Of a stretch of 64,000 bases of DNA, positions 48,580 to 57,039 are shown in pieces. Numbering within the stretch: the first letter of the stretch is position 1; each line of letters opens with the position of its first letter. This stretch comes from Pseudomonas oryzihabitans (GTDB lineage: Bacteria > Pseudomonadota > Gammaproteobacteria > Pseudomonadales > Pseudomonadaceae), in assembly GCF_006384975.1 (NCBI RefSeq), contig NZ_CP021645.1:2260001-2324000 (forward strand), in the 5' to 3' direction. Position numbers and translations under genes: made by a program. The notes under the pieces were generated by a model. The model worked only from the letters and a program-made list of their open reading frames with translations, was not told the DNA's origin and ran no database searches.

Positions 48580-49989
48580 CTAGCGGATCTCCGGCAGCAG
48601 CAACTCCGGCAACTGGGCGAGGAAATTCGCTTCGTCGTCGAGCTGGCGCAGGTCCAGCCAGAGGGCGTCGGCGTCGATCCGGCCCACCACCGGGATGGGT
48701 AGCTGACGCAGGCCCTCTTCCAACTGTCGCAGGGCACGCCCACGCAGCCGCTTGCTGACCTGGGGGCGACAGCGCAGCGCCGCGCCGGGCAGTCGCGCCA
48801 CCGGCTGGGCGCCGCTGCCGATCATGCCCAGGGCCGGCTCCACACTGACCGCGTAGGTATCGCCCAGGACGGCGGCGAAGGTCGGCAACAGCCGCTGGGC
48901 CTGGGTGGTGATGTCCGCAGCCGGGCGCGACAGCAGACGCAGGCTGGGCAGCCGCTCGGCCAGCCGATCCGGATCGCGATAGAGCGCCAGGGTCGCCTCC
49001 AGGGCGGCCAGGGTCAGCTTGTCCACCCGCAGGGCGCGCTTGAGCGGATTCTTCTTGATGCGCTCGATGAGGTCGCGGCGGCCGACGATGAGGCCGCACT
49101 GGGGCCCACCGAGCAGTTTGTCGCCACTGAAGGTGACCAGGTCCGCACCGTCGCGCAGGGCCTGCTGCACCGTGGGTTCGGCCGGCAGGCCCCAACGGGT
49201 CAGGTCCACCAGGGTGCCGCTGCCCAGATCTTCCAGCAGGGGCACCTGGTGGGCGCGGGCAATGGCGGCCAATTCGGGAGTGGCGACGCTGGCAGTGAAA
49301 CCCTGCACGCTGTAGTTGCTGGTATGGACCCGCATCAGCAGCGCGGTGCGCGGGCCGATGGCGGCTTCGTAGTCGCGGGCATGGGTGCGATTGGTGGTAC
49401 CCACCTCCACCAGCTTGACCCCGGCGCGGGCCATGATGTCGGGGATGCGGAAGGCGCCGCCGATCTCGATCAGCTCGCCGCGGGACAGCACTCCCTCCTT
49501 ACGCGCGCCGATGGCGTGCAGGGCCAGCAGCACGGCGGCGGCGTTGTTGTTGACCACGGTTACCGCTTCGGCACCGGTGAGTTCGCGCACCAGCTCGGCC
49601 ACCAGGTCGTCGCGATCACCGCGCTTGCCGGTGGCCAGGTCGAATTCCAGATTCATCGGCTGGCGCGCCGCCTCAATCACCGCGGCGATGGCTTCCTCCG
49701 CCAGCAATGCCCGGCCCAGGTTGGTGTGCAATACCGTCCCGGTCAGATTGAACACCCGGCGCACCCGCGGCCGGCTGCTCAGGGCCAGGCGTTCGCCCAG
49801 CCGCCCGGCCAGTACGCCCTCTTCCACTTCCACGGCGGTGAGGGTGCCGGCTCTCAGGGCTTCGCGCAGATCGTCCAGCAACGAGCGGTAGCCACCGAGG
49901 ACCTGCTCGCGGCCATGGCGCTCCTCCAGCGGACGCGAAGCGGGATGGCGCAGCAGGCGGTCGATGGAGGGCAGGCGGATGGCGGTCAT
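48580..49989 (-). CDS. selA: Selenocysteine synthase SelA
   Basis: PLP enzyme of 469 residues that converts Ser-tRNA(Sec) to Sec-tRNA(Sec) with selenophosphate. The N-terminal tRNA-binding part ([13 protein letters not shown]) precedes the fold type I domain, with [18 protein letters not shown] and the Schiff-base lysine in [14 protein letters not shown]. It is complete. selB and a selenoprotein gene are not in the window, but its presence implies the host makes selenocysteine. Confidence 0.97.
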   Translation of the reverse strand: MTAIRLPSIDRLLRHPASRPLEERHGREQVLGGYRSLLDDLREALRAGTLTAVEVEEGVLAGRLGERLALSSRPRVRRVFNLTGTVLHTNLGRALLAEEAIAAVIEAARQPMNLEFDLATGKRGDRDDLVAELVRELTGAEAVTVVNNNAAAVLLALHAIGARKEGVLSRGELIEIGGAFRIPDIMARAGVKLVEVGTTNRTHARDYEAAIGPRTALLMRVHTSNYSVQGFTASVATPELAAIARAHQVPLLEDLGSGTLVDLTRWGLPAEPTVQQALRDGADLVTFSGDKLLGGPQCGLIVGRRDLIERIKKNPLKRALRVDKLTLAALEATLALYRDPDRLAERLPSLRLLSRPAADITTQAQRLLPTFAAVLGDTYAVSVEPALGMIGSGAQPVARLPGAALRCRPQVSKRLRGRALRQLEEGLRQLPIPVVGRIDADALWLDLRQLDDEANFLAQLPELLLPEIR

Positions 49990-50131
49990 GAAGGCCTCTT
50001 GGGTCGCGTCGATCCCCAGTGTAGCCCGAACTCCCGGCGGGTCGACCCCGCCTCCCGTCGTCCGCCCAGCTTGGCCGGAGCGACGCGGCGCCAGACCTCC
50101 AGCGTCTGGAAATGACCTCCGGGTTCCCGGT

Positions 50132-50160
50132 TTGCCGCGCGCCAGAGCCCGTCCTAGGAT
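50132..50160 (+). promoter_or_regulatory. Candidate promoter of the lipase-like gene
   Basis: TTGCCG, a 17-bp spacer and TAGGAT. Transcription would begin near 50167, which excludes earlier in-frame starts of the lipase-like gene at 49964-50159 and supports the later start. Confidence 0.5.
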
Positions 50161-50245
50161 GGATTTTCAGGCCTTTTGCGCCCCGGCAGTCGAAGGCTTG
50201 GCGACGACCATGCCCACCGTCCACGACAACAACAAAGGTGCCGTC

Positions 50246-51337
50246 ATGTCCAAGAAAGCGTCCCCCTGGGCGAGCGATACCCTGTTCGATAACAGCGACA
50301 TCGTCAGCCTCGGCAACTTCACCTATCTGCACACCCTGCAGACCACCGCCGCGCAACCGACCCAGCAGACCGCCCTGGCCGCCACGCCAACGGTGAGCGA
50401 ATTCCTCAACGGCGCCATCAGCGAATACGTGCTGGGTGGCACCCCGGATGGCATGCGGCCGTTCCTGGTCGATGGCCATCAAATGACGCTGCACAACTCG
50501 CTCAACGGCGCGGTGGCTCACACCTGGGTCACTGCCGAGAACCAGATCCTCATCACCTACGCCGGCACGACTAGAGGCGAGAATCTGCTGATCGATCCCC
50601 TGGCCACGGCGGGCGGCCTGCTCAGCGACCTGCAAATCCTCAGCCAGCAGGTCTCCAGTGCGCAGCGGCAGTCGCTGGGGTTCGCCCATCAGGTCATCGA
50701 GGCGGCGGCCAAGCAGGGCTACGGCACCCAGGACATCTTCGTCACCGGCCATTCCTTGGGCGGCATCTCGGCGGAATACGTCGCCCAGCAGACCGGCCTC
50801 GGCGGCATCAGCTTCGAGGCCTCGGGCATTCCCCGCGATGCCCAAGCCGCGGGCCACGGCGGCAACTTCGTCAATGTGGTCACCCTCGGTGATCCGGTAG
50901 CCAACTACAGCTCCGACATCCGTGGCGAGCAGCCTTTCGCCCCCACCTTCGTCAGCCAGGCCGAGGGTGGTGGCAGCCTGCCGCACTATGGCTCGCTGTT
51001 TTTGATCGGTGCCCAGTCCGACCAGCACGATCTGACCCAGGCCGCGGCCAAGGTGGGCCATCTGTTCAACGGCGACAACGGCGGCCAGGTCAGGCCGGTG
51101 GATGCCGCCCTGCATCCGCTCAGCGTGGCGGCAGGCTTGGCCGAGGCGGTGCGACTGGTCGCCGAATTCCACCTGCCGGCCGCCGAATACACCAACCTGG
51201 GGGTGACGCCCACCGGCGGCTTCCTCGACACCCTGCCCGCCCATATCGGCACGGCCCATGGGCCGGTGCTGATGGTCGGCAACTACAGCGTGGCGGAACT
51301 GCAGGCCTTTGCCGAGACCCACGCGACCTTCGGCTAG
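50246..51337 (+). CDS. Lipase-like alpha/beta hydrolase, no signal peptide
   Basis: A 363-residue protein with the nucleophile elbow GHSLGG (S170). Candidate acid D216 (VVTLGDPVANY) and base H247 (SLPHYGSLF) complete a class-3-lipase-like triad; ITYAGTTRGENLLIDPL resembles the strand before it. It has no signal peptide, lipobox or RTX nonapeptides, so if exported it would need a type I or type VI route. The start could also be 50210. It stands alone, followed by an ankyrin-repeat gene 93 bp on. Substrate unknown. Confidence 0.7.
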   Translation: MSKKASPWASDTLFDNSDIVSLGNFTYLHTLQTTAAQPTQQTALAATPTVSEFLNGAISEYVLGGTPDGMRPFLVDGHQMTLHNSLNGAVAHTWVTAENQILITYAGTTRGENLLIDPLATAGGLLSDLQILSQQVSSAQRQSLGFAHQVIEAAAKQGYGTQDIFVTGHSLGGISAEYVAQQTGLGGISFEASGIPRDAQAAGHGGNFVNVVTLGDPVANYSSDIRGEQPFAPTFVSQAEGGGSLPHYGSLFLIGAQSDQHDLTQAAAKVGHLFNGDNGGQVRPVDAALHPLSVAAGLAEAVRLVAEFHLPAAEYTNLGVTPTGGFLDTLPAHIGTAHGPVLMVGNYSVAELQAFAETHATFG

Positions 51338-51430
51338 CCGCCAGGAAACTTACAGCCTGCCGTCTGGGTCTGCCTCCCTATCGCCCAGGGCCCTCAGGGT
51401 CCTGCTGCCCGTATTGACCAGGAGAGAGCC

Positions 51431-51955
51431 ATGACCGACAACGGCCCCCAGCGCATGACCGACGAAGAAGCCCAGGAATTCGCCACAGAGGTGTTCAACC
51501 TCGCCCGTACCGGCAATGCCGAGATGCTGGGCCTGGTGCTGGACAAGGGACTGACGCCCAACCTGCGCAATCACAAGGGCGACAGCTTGTTGATGCTGGC
51601 CAGTTACCACGGCCATCTGGAGGCCAGTCGTGTGCTGCTGGAACATAAGGCCGATCCGAATCTGGCCAACGACATGGGGCAATCACCGTTGGCCGGGGCG
51701 GCCTTCAAGAACAACCTGGCCATGGCCGAATTGTTGCTGGACCAGGGCGCTGCGGTGGAAGGCGCCATGCCCGACGGCAAGACCGCGCTGATGATGGCGG
51801 CCATGTTCAATCATGTGCAGATGGTGGAGCTGCTGGTCGCCCGCGGCGCCGATCCGCAGGCGCGTGACGCCGCTGGCAACACGGCGCTGAGCGTGGCCCG
51901 GGCCATGGGCGCCCAGGACACGCCGGCGGTATTGGAGCGGCTGGGCGGCGCCTGA
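51431..51955 (+). CDS. Ankyrin-repeat protein
   Basis: A 174-residue soluble protein made of about four ankyrin repeats (NHKGDSLLMLASYHGHLEAS, MGQSPLAGAAFKNNLAMAEL, DGKTALMMAAMFNHVQMVEL, AGNTALSVARAMG) with a short N-terminal helix. No signal peptide, so cytoplasmic. Similar proteins sit beside catalases or act as immunity or partner proteins in other pseudomonads; here the upstream neighbour is a lipase-like gene, which makes a partner role possible but unproven. AGGAGAGAG precedes the ATG. Confidence 0.88.
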   Translation: MTDNGPQRMTDEEAQEFATEVFNLARTGNAEMLGLVLDKGLTPNLRNHKGDSLLMLASYHGHLEASRVLLEHKADPNLANDMGQSPLAGAAFKNNLAMAELLLDQGAAVEGAMPDGKTALMMAAMFNHVQMVELLVARGADPQARDAAGNTALSVARAMGAQDTPAVLERLGGA

Positions 51956-52879
51956 TCAGCGCTTCTGGTAGCGATAAAAGAGGTTGGGTTCGCTGACCAC
52001 ATAGAGGTTGCCCGCCGTATCCAGGGTGACCCCTTCGGGCTGGCGGATACGCCGCGACAGGCCGCCGAAGGGGGCCAGCAGGGAGCGGGTATCCAGGGTG
52101 CGGCCCTCATCGTCGAGTTCGATCAGCATGCGCGATTCGTCGCTGAGCAACAGCAGGTGGCCGGTGCGGCGGTCGACATGGATGGCGGATAGATCGCCGG
52201 TGGCCGGCGCCTGGTCCAGCCAGGCCTGGCGATCGATGATGCGCAGGGCGAAGTCGCCATCGAAGCTCTTGAGCAGGCCGCGGATTTCATAGAGCTTGCG
52301 CGGTGAGTGCTCCTTGACCACGTAGAGGCGATCCCGGGCCGCGTCATAGTCCAGCCCTTCGAAACCCTGGTTGCCGCGGGGGAAGAGATCCAGGGTCAGG
52401 CTGCGATAGTCGCTACGGTGCAGGACATCGTCACCTTCGGGAATATTCACCAGGGTCAGGGCATTGGCGCCCTCTTCCGCCAGCAGCAGGCGGTCGTTGC
52501 CCAGATAGGTGACGCCCTCGACGTCGTCGAAGCCTTCCAGGCGGTGCCGCTCCAGCAGAGCGCCGTCACGACTCAGGGCCAGCAGTTCCGGTGGATTATT
52601 GACCACCGCCCACAGCCGGTCGCGCACCGGGTCGTAGCTGAGATCGGAGAGGTTCTCGCTGATGCCGACCACCGGCTTGGCTTCCACCACTACCCGGTAG
52701 CGGCCGAGTTCCAATGAAGTACGAGGCTCGCTCTGCCATTGCTGGCCGAGCCAGAACAGCAGTTGGCTATCCAGGTGGCTACTGCGCAGCCCCTGGGTGA
52801 GCCCCAGCGCCAGCAGCAGGGCCAGGCCCAGTAGCCAGCCCGTTCGGCCAATCCTGATCCGCCTTACCCATGCCGTCAT
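51956..52879 (-). CDS. SdiA-regulated-domain protein (beta-propeller, membrane-anchored)
   Basis: A 307-residue protein with one N-terminal membrane helix (about 13-32) and a periplasmic SdiA-regulated domain, a calcium-binding-type beta-propeller. Repeating blades are visible: NLSDLSYDPVRDRLWAVVNN, EGVTYLGNDRLLLAEEGANA, EGLDYDAARDRLYVVKEHSP, EGVTLDTAGNLYVVSEPN. The function is unknown. It lies 68 bp downstream of the Pls-like synthetase on the same strand and meets the ankyrin gene end to end. Confidence 0.85.
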   Translation of the reverse strand: MTAWVRRIRIGRTGWLLGLALLLALGLTQGLRSSHLDSQLLFWLGQQWQSEPRTSLELGRYRVVVEAKPVVGISENLSDLSYDPVRDRLWAVVNNPPELLALSRDGALLERHRLEGFDDVEGVTYLGNDRLLLAEEGANALTLVNIPEGDDVLHRSDYRSLTLDLFPRGNQGFEGLDYDAARDRLYVVKEHSPRKLYEIRGLLKSFDGDFALRIIDRQAWLDQAPATGDLSAIHVDRRTGHLLLLSDESRMLIELDDEGRTLDTRSLLAPFGGLSRRIRQPEGVTLDTAGNLYVVSEPNLFYRYQKR

Positions 52880-52885
52880 CGCCTA

Positions 52886-52945
52886 CGCCCCGTCATTGTT
52901 GTACGGGGCGGAGTATCTAGGGCTGTCTTTATAGTTGTATGACAG
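52886..52945 (-). promoter_or_regulatory. Leader hairpin and Pho-box-like repeat before the SdiA-regulated gene
   Basis: On the minus strand, CTGTCAT-ACAA-CTATAAA (plus 52928-52945) resembles a Pho box: two 7-bp repeats 4 bp apart, the first perfect, the second 4 of 7. Downstream, CGCCCCGT and ACGGGGCG (52886-52893 with 52903-52910) form an 8-bp hairpin ending 6 bases before the ATG. The likely ribosome site GGGG/TAGG is inside or touching the stem. Confidence 0.4.
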
Positions 52946-52947
52946 TC

Positions 52948-55900
52948 TCAGCGGCGCGGCTGGACCGGGTTACCTTCCCAGCGCGACCGTGCCGGCAGGG
53001 TTTCGCCCTTCATCACCAGTGACAGCGGGCCCAGCTCCACGTTGTCGCCGACCTGGGCGCCATAGAGCACCACGCTACGCGGCCCCAGGTTGACGCCCTT
53101 GCCCAGCTCGACTTCACCGACCTTCATCACCCGGTCTTCGAACAGGTGGGTCTGGGGCCCGGCCAGGGCGTTGAGTTCGCCATGGTCGCCGAGGCGCACG
53201 CAGTCGAATTCGGTGAGGTCGGTGGTATCCAGGTAGGTACCGCGGCCCAGGCGCGCGCCGAGCAGGCGCAGGGCCAGCGGCAGCCAGGGCGTACCGCGCA
53301 GGGGAGCGAGCAGGTTGGGCACCGCCAGGGTTTCGTAGAGGCTGGTGATGGCCTCGCTACGCCAGACGAAGAAGGTCCACATGGGCGCCGAACGCGGACG
53401 ATAGCGCCCCACCACCAGCCATTTGAGCGCCAGCACCACCCCGAAGCTGGCCAGGGCGAAGAGACTACCGGCCGCCAGGGTCTCGCCCAGCAGACTCAGC
53501 CAGGCGCCCTGCTGCCACAGCGGCACCAGGGCTTCGGCGATGGCGCAGCCGGCGGCCACGGTGAAGCCGGTGGGCAGCACGATACGCAGGGCTTCGATCA
53601 GGCCGCGGACCAAGCGGCGCCAGGGCGCCGGGCGGAAGGTCAGGCTTTCCGGGTAGCCCGTGAGGGTTTCCCGCGCCGGCAGCCGCACCGCCGGCGAGCC
53701 GAGCCAGGTCTCGCCCTGGCGCAGGGGCACGCCTTCGTCGAGGCGTCCCAGCACACCGACCAGGGCATCCTCGGGGATATGGCAGCCATCGGCCACGTAG
53801 GCGCCATTGCCGACGAAGCTGCGGCGGGAGACGGAGGTTCTTTTGAGAGTGATCCAGCCCTGGGCGATCTGCTCGTCCCCCAGCATCACGGCATCGGCGA
53901 TAAAGGTCTCGTCACCCAGCTCCAGCAACGAGGACACCGGCCCTGCGGCGGTGGAGATCTCCGCGTCACGCCCGACCCGGGCGCCCAGCAGACGGTACCA
54001 AAGGGACGAATAGACCGTGGCATAGAGCCCCTGCAGACTTTGCAGCGCCGATTCCTGGATCAGGTTGGCCAGCCACTTGCGCCAGTAGAAGAGACTGTCG
54101 ATCGACCACTGGCCTTCTTCCAGGCGCGGCAGGATCAGCCGACGCGCCAGGGCGCAGCCGAGCAGGGTCAGGGCGACACTGACCACGCCCAGCGGCAGGG
54201 CCAGCACGCCGTACTGCACGGCGTCGAGCACCAGCGAAGAGGTGTGCCACCAGGGTAGGCCACCGAGGTTTTCCAGCTGGTCGATCAGCAGCGCCAGGGG
54301 GAACAGCGGCATGAAGAACAGTACGGATACCGCCAGGCCGCTCACCGCATAGAGTCCGTTCAGCAGACTGCGCCTGGCCCGGGAGCTGGCCGCCGGCGGG
54401 ACGATGCGAGCGCCCACGGCGCCCTGGTCATGGGCCGGGGCACCGCCCCAGTTACGCCCCGCCGGGACGCTCTGCCCGGCGCGCAGCGCGGATTGGGCCT
54501 GCAGCCGACCCCTGTCACCGATGGCGGTGTCGCCTTCGAGGATGGCATAGGAGCCGACCTGGGCTTCCTGGCCGAGGGTCACGGCGCCGAGCAGCAACTC
54601 ACCACGCAGCACCCGGGCGTTCTCGAAGTTGACGCCGTTGCCCAGGCTGACGCCCTGCCCCAGGGTCAGCAACTCGGGCACGCGCAGGGTGATGGTGCCG
54701 ATGAACGCCTGGTCACCCACCTTGGCCCCCAGCAAGCGCAACCAGCCACGCGCCAGCGGCGAGCCGCTGAGCAGATAGGCCGGTGCCATAGCCAGGAAGC
54801 GCTCGCCGAGCCACCAGCGGTAGTAGGTCAGGCCCCACAGTGGATAACGTCCAGCTTCCAGGCGACCGGTCAGGCGTTTACCGACCAGGGCCACGGCGAA
54901 TTCCAGGCCGATGGCTAGGACGAACAGCCCCAGGGCGGTCAACATGGCCAGCGGCAGCGCCGTGCCGGAATGGATCAGCAGGGGGAAGGCCAGGAAGGGC
55001 GCCAGCCAGCGCCCCAGGCGCAGGGTCAGCAGCGGCGGCAAGGCTACCGCCTGGGCCAGCCCACAACGCCAACGCCGCCAGCGACTGGGCGGGGCCCAGG
55101 CCTCGGTGGCCGTGGCCTGGCCCGCTTGCTCAGCATCGGCTTCGAGGGCCTCGGCGATGGCGCCCAGGGTCCGGCCGGCATAGACCGCCTTGACCGTGGC
55201 GCTGGCATAGCGCGGGTCCTGGCGCAGCCGCGAGACCAGGCGGGCGGCGAACAGCGAGTGGCCACCCAGGTCATCGAAGAAATCCAGCTCGGTCTGCAAG
55301 GGCTGGCCGGGGAACAGCTCGGCGGTGGCCGCCAGCACCGCACCCAGCGCGCCGCTGGCCGCGGCAACCGGGGCCACGGCGGCGATGGCCAGCGGGCGGG
55401 CGCGCAGTTGCTTGCGGTCGATCTTGCCGGAATTCAGTCGCGGCATCTCGCTGAGCCACTCGAAGCGACTCGGCACCATGTACAGCGGCAGGCAGCCGGC
55501 CAGTTCGGTCCGCAAGAGATCGCTACGCGGCGCCGGGCCGCCATCGCCGACCATGAAGGCCACCAGTTGCTCCACGCCACCCTCTTCGCGGAGCACCACG
55601 GCCACGGTGCCCACGCCGGGTTGGCGGGCCAGGGTGGCTTCGATCTCGCCCAGTTCGACGCGATAGCCGCGGATCTTCACCTGATCATCGACCCGGCCCA
55701 GGCAATGCACCTGACCCTGGGCATCGACCCGCGCCAGGTCACCGGTGCGATAGAGCTTGAGGTCGTGGCTGCCGCTGCTCCAGGGATTGGCGAGGAATTT
55801 CTCGGCGGTCAAATCCGGCCGGCCCAGGTAGCCATCGGCAACACCCGGACCGGTGATGCAGAGTTCGCCCACCTGCTCGCGCGGCAGCAGCGCCAGCGGC

Positions 55901-56943
55901 TGGCTGGCATCGGCAGGCACCACCAGCAGGCTGTAGTTGGGCAGCGGACGACCGATGGTCACCGGCTCGCCCGGCTGCAATGGCGCCAGGCTCGCCGAAA
56001 CGGTGGCCTCGCTCGGCCCATAGGTGTTGAACAGCCGTCGCTGGGGTCGGCTCCAGCGCGCCACCAGCGGCTCCGGGCACATCTCGCCGCCGAGGTTGAT
56101 CAGGCGCAGGCTGGGCACGTCTTCCGGCAGCAGCGCCAGCAGGGTCGGCACCACGTGCAGGACGCTGATGCGATTGGCGGTCAGCGCCCGGGCCAGGGCC
56201 TCGGGATCGGCGGTGATTTCCCGCGGGGCCAGCCAGAGGGTGGCGCCTACCAGGTAGCTGATCCAGATCTCTTCGAAGGACATGTCGAAGGCCACCGAGA
56301 AGCCTTGGTAGACCCGGTCGCCGGCCTCGATGCCGAGCAGCGCATTCTCGCTGCGCAGGAAGTGGCAGATGCTGTCCTGGCGGATACCGATGCCCTTGGG
56401 CTTGCCGGTGGAGCCGGAGGTGTAGATGAGGTAGGCCAGATTGTCCGGCGACACCTGACCGCGGCGGCGCAGGGTCTCGTCGGCCGCCAGGGGCGCGCTC
56501 AGCAGATCGGGGGTCCAGCACTGCAGGCCGGGGCGCGCCAGCAGGTCGGCGAAGGGCGCCCCGGTGATCACGCCCACCGCCTGGGCATCTTCCAGGCACA
56601 GCGCCACGCGCTCGACCGGGGTCTCGGCATCGCAGGGCAGCCAGGCGGCGCCGGTCTTGGCGATGGCCAGTTGCATCACCAGCAGCTCGATGCCGCGCGG
56701 TAACCAAAGGCCCACTACCCGACCGGGCCCGGCACCGGCCGCCAGCAGCCGCGAGGCGGCGCGATCGGCCCAGGCGTCCAGCTCGCCGTAGCTCAGGCTG
56801 CGCTCGCCTTCGAGCAGGGCGGGCCGCTCCGGCGCACGGGCCGCGGTGGCCTCGAACAGATCGGCGAGGACTTCATCGCGGCACAGGTCGGGACGGGCAG
56901 CGCCTTCGACCAGACTGAGGGAGAGTTCGGCAAGCGCTTCCAT
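52948..56943 (-). CDS. Pls/PosA-type membrane non-ribosomal peptide synthetase
   Basis: A 1331-residue enzyme with the plan of epsilon-poly-lysine synthetase. Residues 1-520 are an adenylation domain (YLIYTSGSTGKPKG at 171-184, NTYGPSE at 306-312, YRTGDLA near 398, catalytic K507 in LNSGKIDRK). Residues 535-605 are a carrier domain, with the pantetheine serine S563 in GGHSLFAA. Then come three repeats of two membrane helices plus a left-handed beta-helix: helices near 640-686, 860-932 and 1112-1178; beta-helices near 735-835, 985-1085 and 1225-1330. There is no condensation or thioesterase domain. By-eye specificity residues are D220, M221, E224, H263, I282, L284, T307, V315, S316, K507; Glu at the third place suggests a basic amino acid. 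Confidence 0.9.
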   Translation of the reverse strand: MEALAELSLSLVEGAARPDLCRDEVLADLFEATAARAPERPALLEGERSLSYGELDAWADRAASRLLAAGAGPGRVVGLWLPRGIELLVMQLAIAKTGAAWLPCDAETPVERVALCLEDAQAVGVITGAPFADLLARPGLQCWTPDLLSAPLAADETLRRRGQVSPDNLAYLIYTSGSTGKPKGIGIRQDSICHFLRSENALLGIEAGDRVYQGFSVAFDMSFEEIWISYLVGATLWLAPREITADPEALARALTANRISVLHVVPTLLALLPEDVPSLRLINLGGEMCPEPLVARWSRPQRRLFNTYGPSEATVSASLAPLQPGEPVTIGRPLPNYSLLVVPADASQPLALLPREQVGELCITGPGVADGYLGRPDLTAEKFLANPWSSGSHDLKLYRTGDLARVDAQGQVHCLGRVDDQVKIRGYRVELGEIEATLARQPGVGTVAVVLREEGGVEQLVAFMVGDGGPAPRSDLLRTELAGCLPLYMVPSRFEWLSEMPRLNSGKIDRKQLRARPLAIAAVAPVAAASGALGAVLAATAELFPGQPLQTELDFFDDLGGHSLFAARLVSRLRQDPRYASATVKAVYAGRTLGAIAEALEADAEQAGQATATEAWAPPSRWRRWRCGLAQAVALPPLLTLRLGRWLAPFLAFPLLIHSGTALPLAMLTALGLFVLAIGLEFAVALVGKRLTGRLEAGRYPLWGLTYYRWWLGERFLAMAPAYLLSGSPLARGWLRLLGAKVGDQAFIGTITLRVPELLTLGQGVSLGNGVNFENARVLRGELLLGAVTLGQEAQVGSYAILEGDTAIGDRGRLQAQSALRAGQSVPAGRNWGGAPAHDQGAVGARIVPPAASSRARRSLLNGLYAVSGLAVSVLFFMPLFPLALLIDQLENLGGLPWWHTSSLVLDAVQYGVLALPLGVVSVALTLLGCALARRLILPRLEEGQWSIDSLFYWRKWLANLIQESALQSLQGLYATVYSSLWYRLLGARVGRDAEISTAAGPVSSLLELGDETFIADAVMLGDEQIAQGWITLKRTSVSRRSFVGNGAYVADGCHIPEDALVGVLGRLDEGVPLRQGETWLGSPAVRLPARETLTGYPESLTFRPAPWRRLVRGLIEALRIVLPTGFTVAAGCAIAEALVPLWQQGAWLSLLGETLAAGSLFALASFGVVLALKWLVVGRYRPRSAPMWTFFVWRSEAITSLYETLAVPNLLAPLRGTPWLPLALRLLGARLGRGTYLDTTDLTEFDCVRLGDHGELNALAGPQTHLFEDRVMKVGEVELGKGVNLGPRSVVLYGAQVGDNVELGPLSLVMKGETLPARSRWEGNPVQPRR

Positions 56944-56996
56944 GGGGACAGCCTCTGGTTGTTTAGCGCAGTGTGTATCTCTCCGGTTACGCGCTC

Positions 56997-57024
56997 CTTA
57001 AGGCGGGCTTAGGGTTTGCTTAAG
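56997..57024. promoter_or_regulatory. Triple CTTAAG repeat, PmrA-box-like
   Basis: CTTAAG (56997-57002), CTTAGG (57008-57013) and CTTAAG (57019-57024) recur at exactly 11 bp, i.e. hexamer-N5-hexamer-N5-hexamer, the geometry of PmrA boxes. On the minus strand the nearest copy sits where a -35 would be: GATACA follows after 17 bp. The array is 54-81 bp upstream of the Pls-like start and directly after the porin gene. Confidence 0.65.
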
Positions 57025-57039
57025 GCGAGGTGGCGTGGC

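Noticed and set aside
54970..56703. 577-codon plus-strand frame inside the Pls-type gene
   Set aside because: Antisense to the adenylation domain, with no ribosome site or recognisable motif.
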